From positions 1 to 6,309 of the forward strand of contig CAKUIV010000114.1 of NCBI GenBank assembly GCA_934661105.1: a DNA stretch of 6,309 nucleotides. The letters run 5' to 3'. Under the pieces are notes generated by a model that was not told the origin of the DNA, made no database searches, and saw only the letters and a list, made by a program, of their open reading frames with translations. Shown piece after piece: positions 5,222 through 6,309 of this stretch. The stretch's first letter is position 1. Each line of letters begins with the position of its first letter. This DNA is from an uncultured Ellagibacter sp. GTDB taxonomy: Bacteria; Actinomycetota; Coriobacteriia; Coriobacteriales; Eggerthellaceae. Made by a program: the position numbers and the translations under genes.

Positions 5222-6055
5222 ATGGCTGAAAGCACCGCTTTCGAGGGAGGGCGCGAGAACGATTCGCGCCCTCCTTTTCTTCGTCTCAACAACGCAATCG
5301 TCAAACGCTCGGGCAAGACCATCCTGAACGTAGGGTCGTTCGAGCTCGCTGAAGGCGAGAGCATGGCTCTTCTCGGGCCGAACGGCGCTGGCAAATCGAC
5401 GTTCATCAAGCTTATCACCCGCGAGATTCTTCCGCTTTACCAGGACGAACCGCCCGTGCTCTTCCGCGGCAACGCGCGCGCGACGCTTGAGGACGTGAAG
5501 AAGTGCCTCGGTATCGTGTCGTCTACCATGCAGGACCAGATCACGGTGCATATGCCCGCAATCGAGGTCGTGGTCGGTGGGTTGTACGGGTCGCTTGGCG
5601 TGCCGAAACGCGTGAACGCGAGCGAAGATGACTACGCCCGCTGCCATAAGACGATGGAAATGCTCGGGGTCGACAAAATCGCCGATCGCGATGTGATGAC
5701 GCTTTCCACCGGTCAAGCCCGCCGTGTGCTGTTCGCGCGCGCTCTCGTCCACGATCCCGATGTCATCGTGCTCGACGAACCCTGCACCGGCCTCGATCCG
5801 CAGGGCATGCACTACGTGCGCCGGTCCATGCGTATGATCGCTCAGTCGGGGCGAGCGATTCTGCTCGTCACGCACTACGCCGAGGACATCATCCCCGAAA
5901 TCGAGAGGCTTTTGCTCATCAAGAACGGCGCGGTCCATGCCGACGGGCCGAAGGAGAAGCTTCTTACCGACGAGGCCATGTCCTCGTTGTTCGACGTGCC
6001 GATGAGCGTTGCCGAGGCGACTCCTGGCCATTATTCGCTCACGAGCGAATACTAG
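5222..6055 (+). CDS. ABC transporter ATP-binding protein, ModF/YlmA-like (COG1119 type)
   Basis: A single nucleotide-binding domain of 277 residues. It shows Walker A GPNGAGKST (52-60), Q-loop Gln104, signature LSTGQ (161-165, Thr replacing the usual Gly), Walker B VIVLDEP with Asp185-Glu186, a D-loop in GLD and the switch histidine His218 in LVTHY. The C-terminal pattern, with THYAEDIIPEI and a late LFDVPM, resembles the ModF/PhrA/YlmA group, whose substrates are mostly unproven. No permease or binding protein is in the window. The start is awkward. Homology begins around FLRLNNAIV at residue 19, yet the only in-frame start codon before that is the ATG at 5222, five bases after the foldase stop, with only AAAGGCGG ten bases upstream. 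Residues 2-18 are encoded by a terminator hairpin. Confidence 0.88.
   Translation: MAESTAFEGGRENDSRPPFLRLNNAIVKRSGKTILNVGSFELAEGESMALLGPNGAGKSTFIKLITREILPLYQDEPPVLFRGNARATLEDVKKCLGIVSSTMQDQITVHMPAIEVVVGGLYGSLGVPKRVNASEDDYARCHKTMEMLGVDKIADRDVMTLSTGQARRVLFARALVHDPDVIVLDEPCTGLDPQGMHYVRRSMRMIAQSGRAILLVTHYAEDIIPEIERLLLIKNGAVHADGPKEKLLTDEAMSSLFDVPMSVAEATPGHYSLTSEY
5246..5281 (+). terminator. rho-independent terminator inside the 5' end of the ABC gene
   Basis: GGAGGGCGCGA (5246-5256) pairs perfectly with TCGCGCCCTCC (5264-5274) around a seven-base loop, followed by TTTTCTT. This is the best terminator in the window and lies 30 bases after the foldase stop, exactly where a terminator for that gene is expected. 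It also overlaps codons 9-20 of the ABC frame. It would end most foldase transcripts and leave the ATPase dependent on read-through or on a promoter I cannot see. Confidence 0.85.
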
Positions 6056-6078
6056 CTGCTCGCACGGTGCCACCTCGA

Positions 6079-6108
6079 ATCGGATGGGTTTCTGCCGACC
6101 GGTCCGAT
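6079..6108. other. weak inverted repeat after the ABC gene
   Basis: ATCGGA (6079-6084) and TCCGAT (6103-6108) form a 6-bp inverted repeat with an 18-base loop, 23 bases after the stop codon. There is no T-run directly behind it, although AT-rich DNA begins at 6115. It may be a poor terminator for the ATPase gene. Confidence 0.3.
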
Positions 6109-6114
6109 GAAACG

Positions 6115-6163
6115 TATAAATTTAAAATTTTTCCTTGTTACAAGACAGATATATCTGTATAAT
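6115..6163 (+). promoter_or_regulatory. strong promoter of tRNA-Ser with AT-rich upstream element
   Basis: TTGTTA (6135-6140) and the perfect TATAAT (6158-6163) are separated by 17 bp. An A/T-only run (6115-6132) directly upstream looks like an UP element typical of stable-RNA promoters. Transcription should start near 6170, leaving a leader of about 20 bases before the tRNA. Confidence 0.85.
6145..6158. promoter_or_regulatory. perfect 14-bp palindrome in the promoter spacer
   Basis: ACAGATATATCTGT is a perfect palindrome filling nearly all of the spacer between -35 and -10 and sharing its last base with the -10. That is an operator-like position. I cannot name a regulator, and AT-rich spacers can be palindromic by chance. 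Confidence 0.5.
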
Positions 6164-6188
6164 ACTTAGCTGCTGCAATTGGCAATGC

Positions 6189-6280
6189 GGAGAGATGTCC
6201 GAGCTGGCCGAAGGAGCACGATTGGAAATCGTGTATGCCCCAAAAGGGTATCTGGGGTTCGAATCCCCATCTCTCCGCCA
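6189..6280 (+). tRNA. tRNA-Ser, anticodon GGA
   Basis: The acceptor stem GGAGAGA (6189-6195) pairs with TCTCTCC (6270-6276), followed by discriminator G and an encoded CCA (6278-6280). The anticodon stem CACGA/TCGTG encloses the loop TTGGAAA, giving anticodon GGA at 6224-6226, which reads UCC and UCU. The long variable arm (ATGCCC paired with GGGTAT) is the class II mark of tRNA-Ser. The T arm is TGGGG/CCCCA around TTCGAAT. Confidence 0.97.
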
Positions 6281-6289
6281 GAAAAAAGT

Positions 6290-6308
6290 AACGCGCTTCG
6301 GCGCGTTT
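6290..6308 (+). terminator. tRNA-Ser terminator with UUCG tetraloop
   Basis: AACGCGC (6290-6296) and GCGCGTT (6301-6307) form a 7-bp stem capped by the stable TTCG loop, ten bases after the CCA end. The T-run begins at 6306; only TTTC is visible before the window ends, so its full length is unknown. Confidence 0.8.
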
Positions 6309-6309
6309 C

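Noticed and set aside
5243..5265. GAGGGAGGG as the true ribosome binding site of the ABC gene
   Set aside because: No ATG, GTG or TTG follows in frame at suitable distance, and a start further downstream would remove the first beta strand. The sequence is better explained as a terminator arm.
6189..6280. tRNA-Ser as an integrated-element attachment site
   Set aside because: No direct repeat of the tRNA 3' end and no integrase are visible; the window stops 29 bases after the tRNA.

Overview
This GC-rich window carries five protein genes and one tRNA gene, all on the + strand. Gene content and style point to a Gram-positive actinobacterium, most likely class Coriobacteriia, family Eggerthellaceae. 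The clues are a sortase-anchored pilin-type protein with an LAKTG signal, a lipoprotein parvulin, a stand-alone purE, strong AGGAGG-type ribosome binding sites and a CCA-encoding tRNA gene. The family assignment is inference; no rRNA or other marker is present.

Left part (1-1750): the 3' end of a large cell-surface protein built from pilin-type isopeptide (Spy0128/FctA-like) domains. It ends in a proline-rich stalk, an LAKTG sorting motif, a membrane helix and a basic tail. The first visible domain is interrupted by an insert of about 145 residues rich in Ser, Asp, Gly and Ala.

1751-2572 is a long stretch without a credible gene. It has a possible terminator, a GC-rich segment with several inverted repeats, and then the most striking element of the window: eight copies of a 27-bp motif with a near-palindromic TTTTGCAAAA core. 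Seven are direct and one is inverted, and the direct copies are spaced at exactly 31 bp (about three helical turns).

Centre (2573-3604): a small cysteine-cluster protein of the YkgJ/UPF0153 family, then purE (N5-carboxyaminoimidazole ribonucleotide mutase). 3605-4004 is non-coding and holds a long near-perfect hairpin, two overlapping mutually exclusive hairpins and a 7-bp inverted repeat. It leads into a secreted lipoprotein peptidyl-prolyl isomerase (PrsA/SurA type) with an acidic Ser/Asp/Ala tail.

Right part: five bases after the isomerase stop begins a ModF/YlmA-like ABC ATPase. Its first 18 codons contain a textbook rho-independent terminator (11-bp perfect stem plus T-tract), so expression of the ATPase may depend on read-through. 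The window ends with a strong promoter (AT-rich upstream element, TTGTTA, 17 bp, TATAAT) whose spacer holds a perfect 14-bp palindrome. It drives tRNA-Ser(GGA), which is followed by a UUCG-capped terminator.

The genes do not form one obvious pathway. The surface protein and the foldase lipoprotein both act outside the membrane, purE is purine biosynthesis, and the ATPase has no permease partner in view. I see no defence system, insertion sequence or CRISPR array. The unexplained material is in the non-coding DNA and in the terminator inside a gene.
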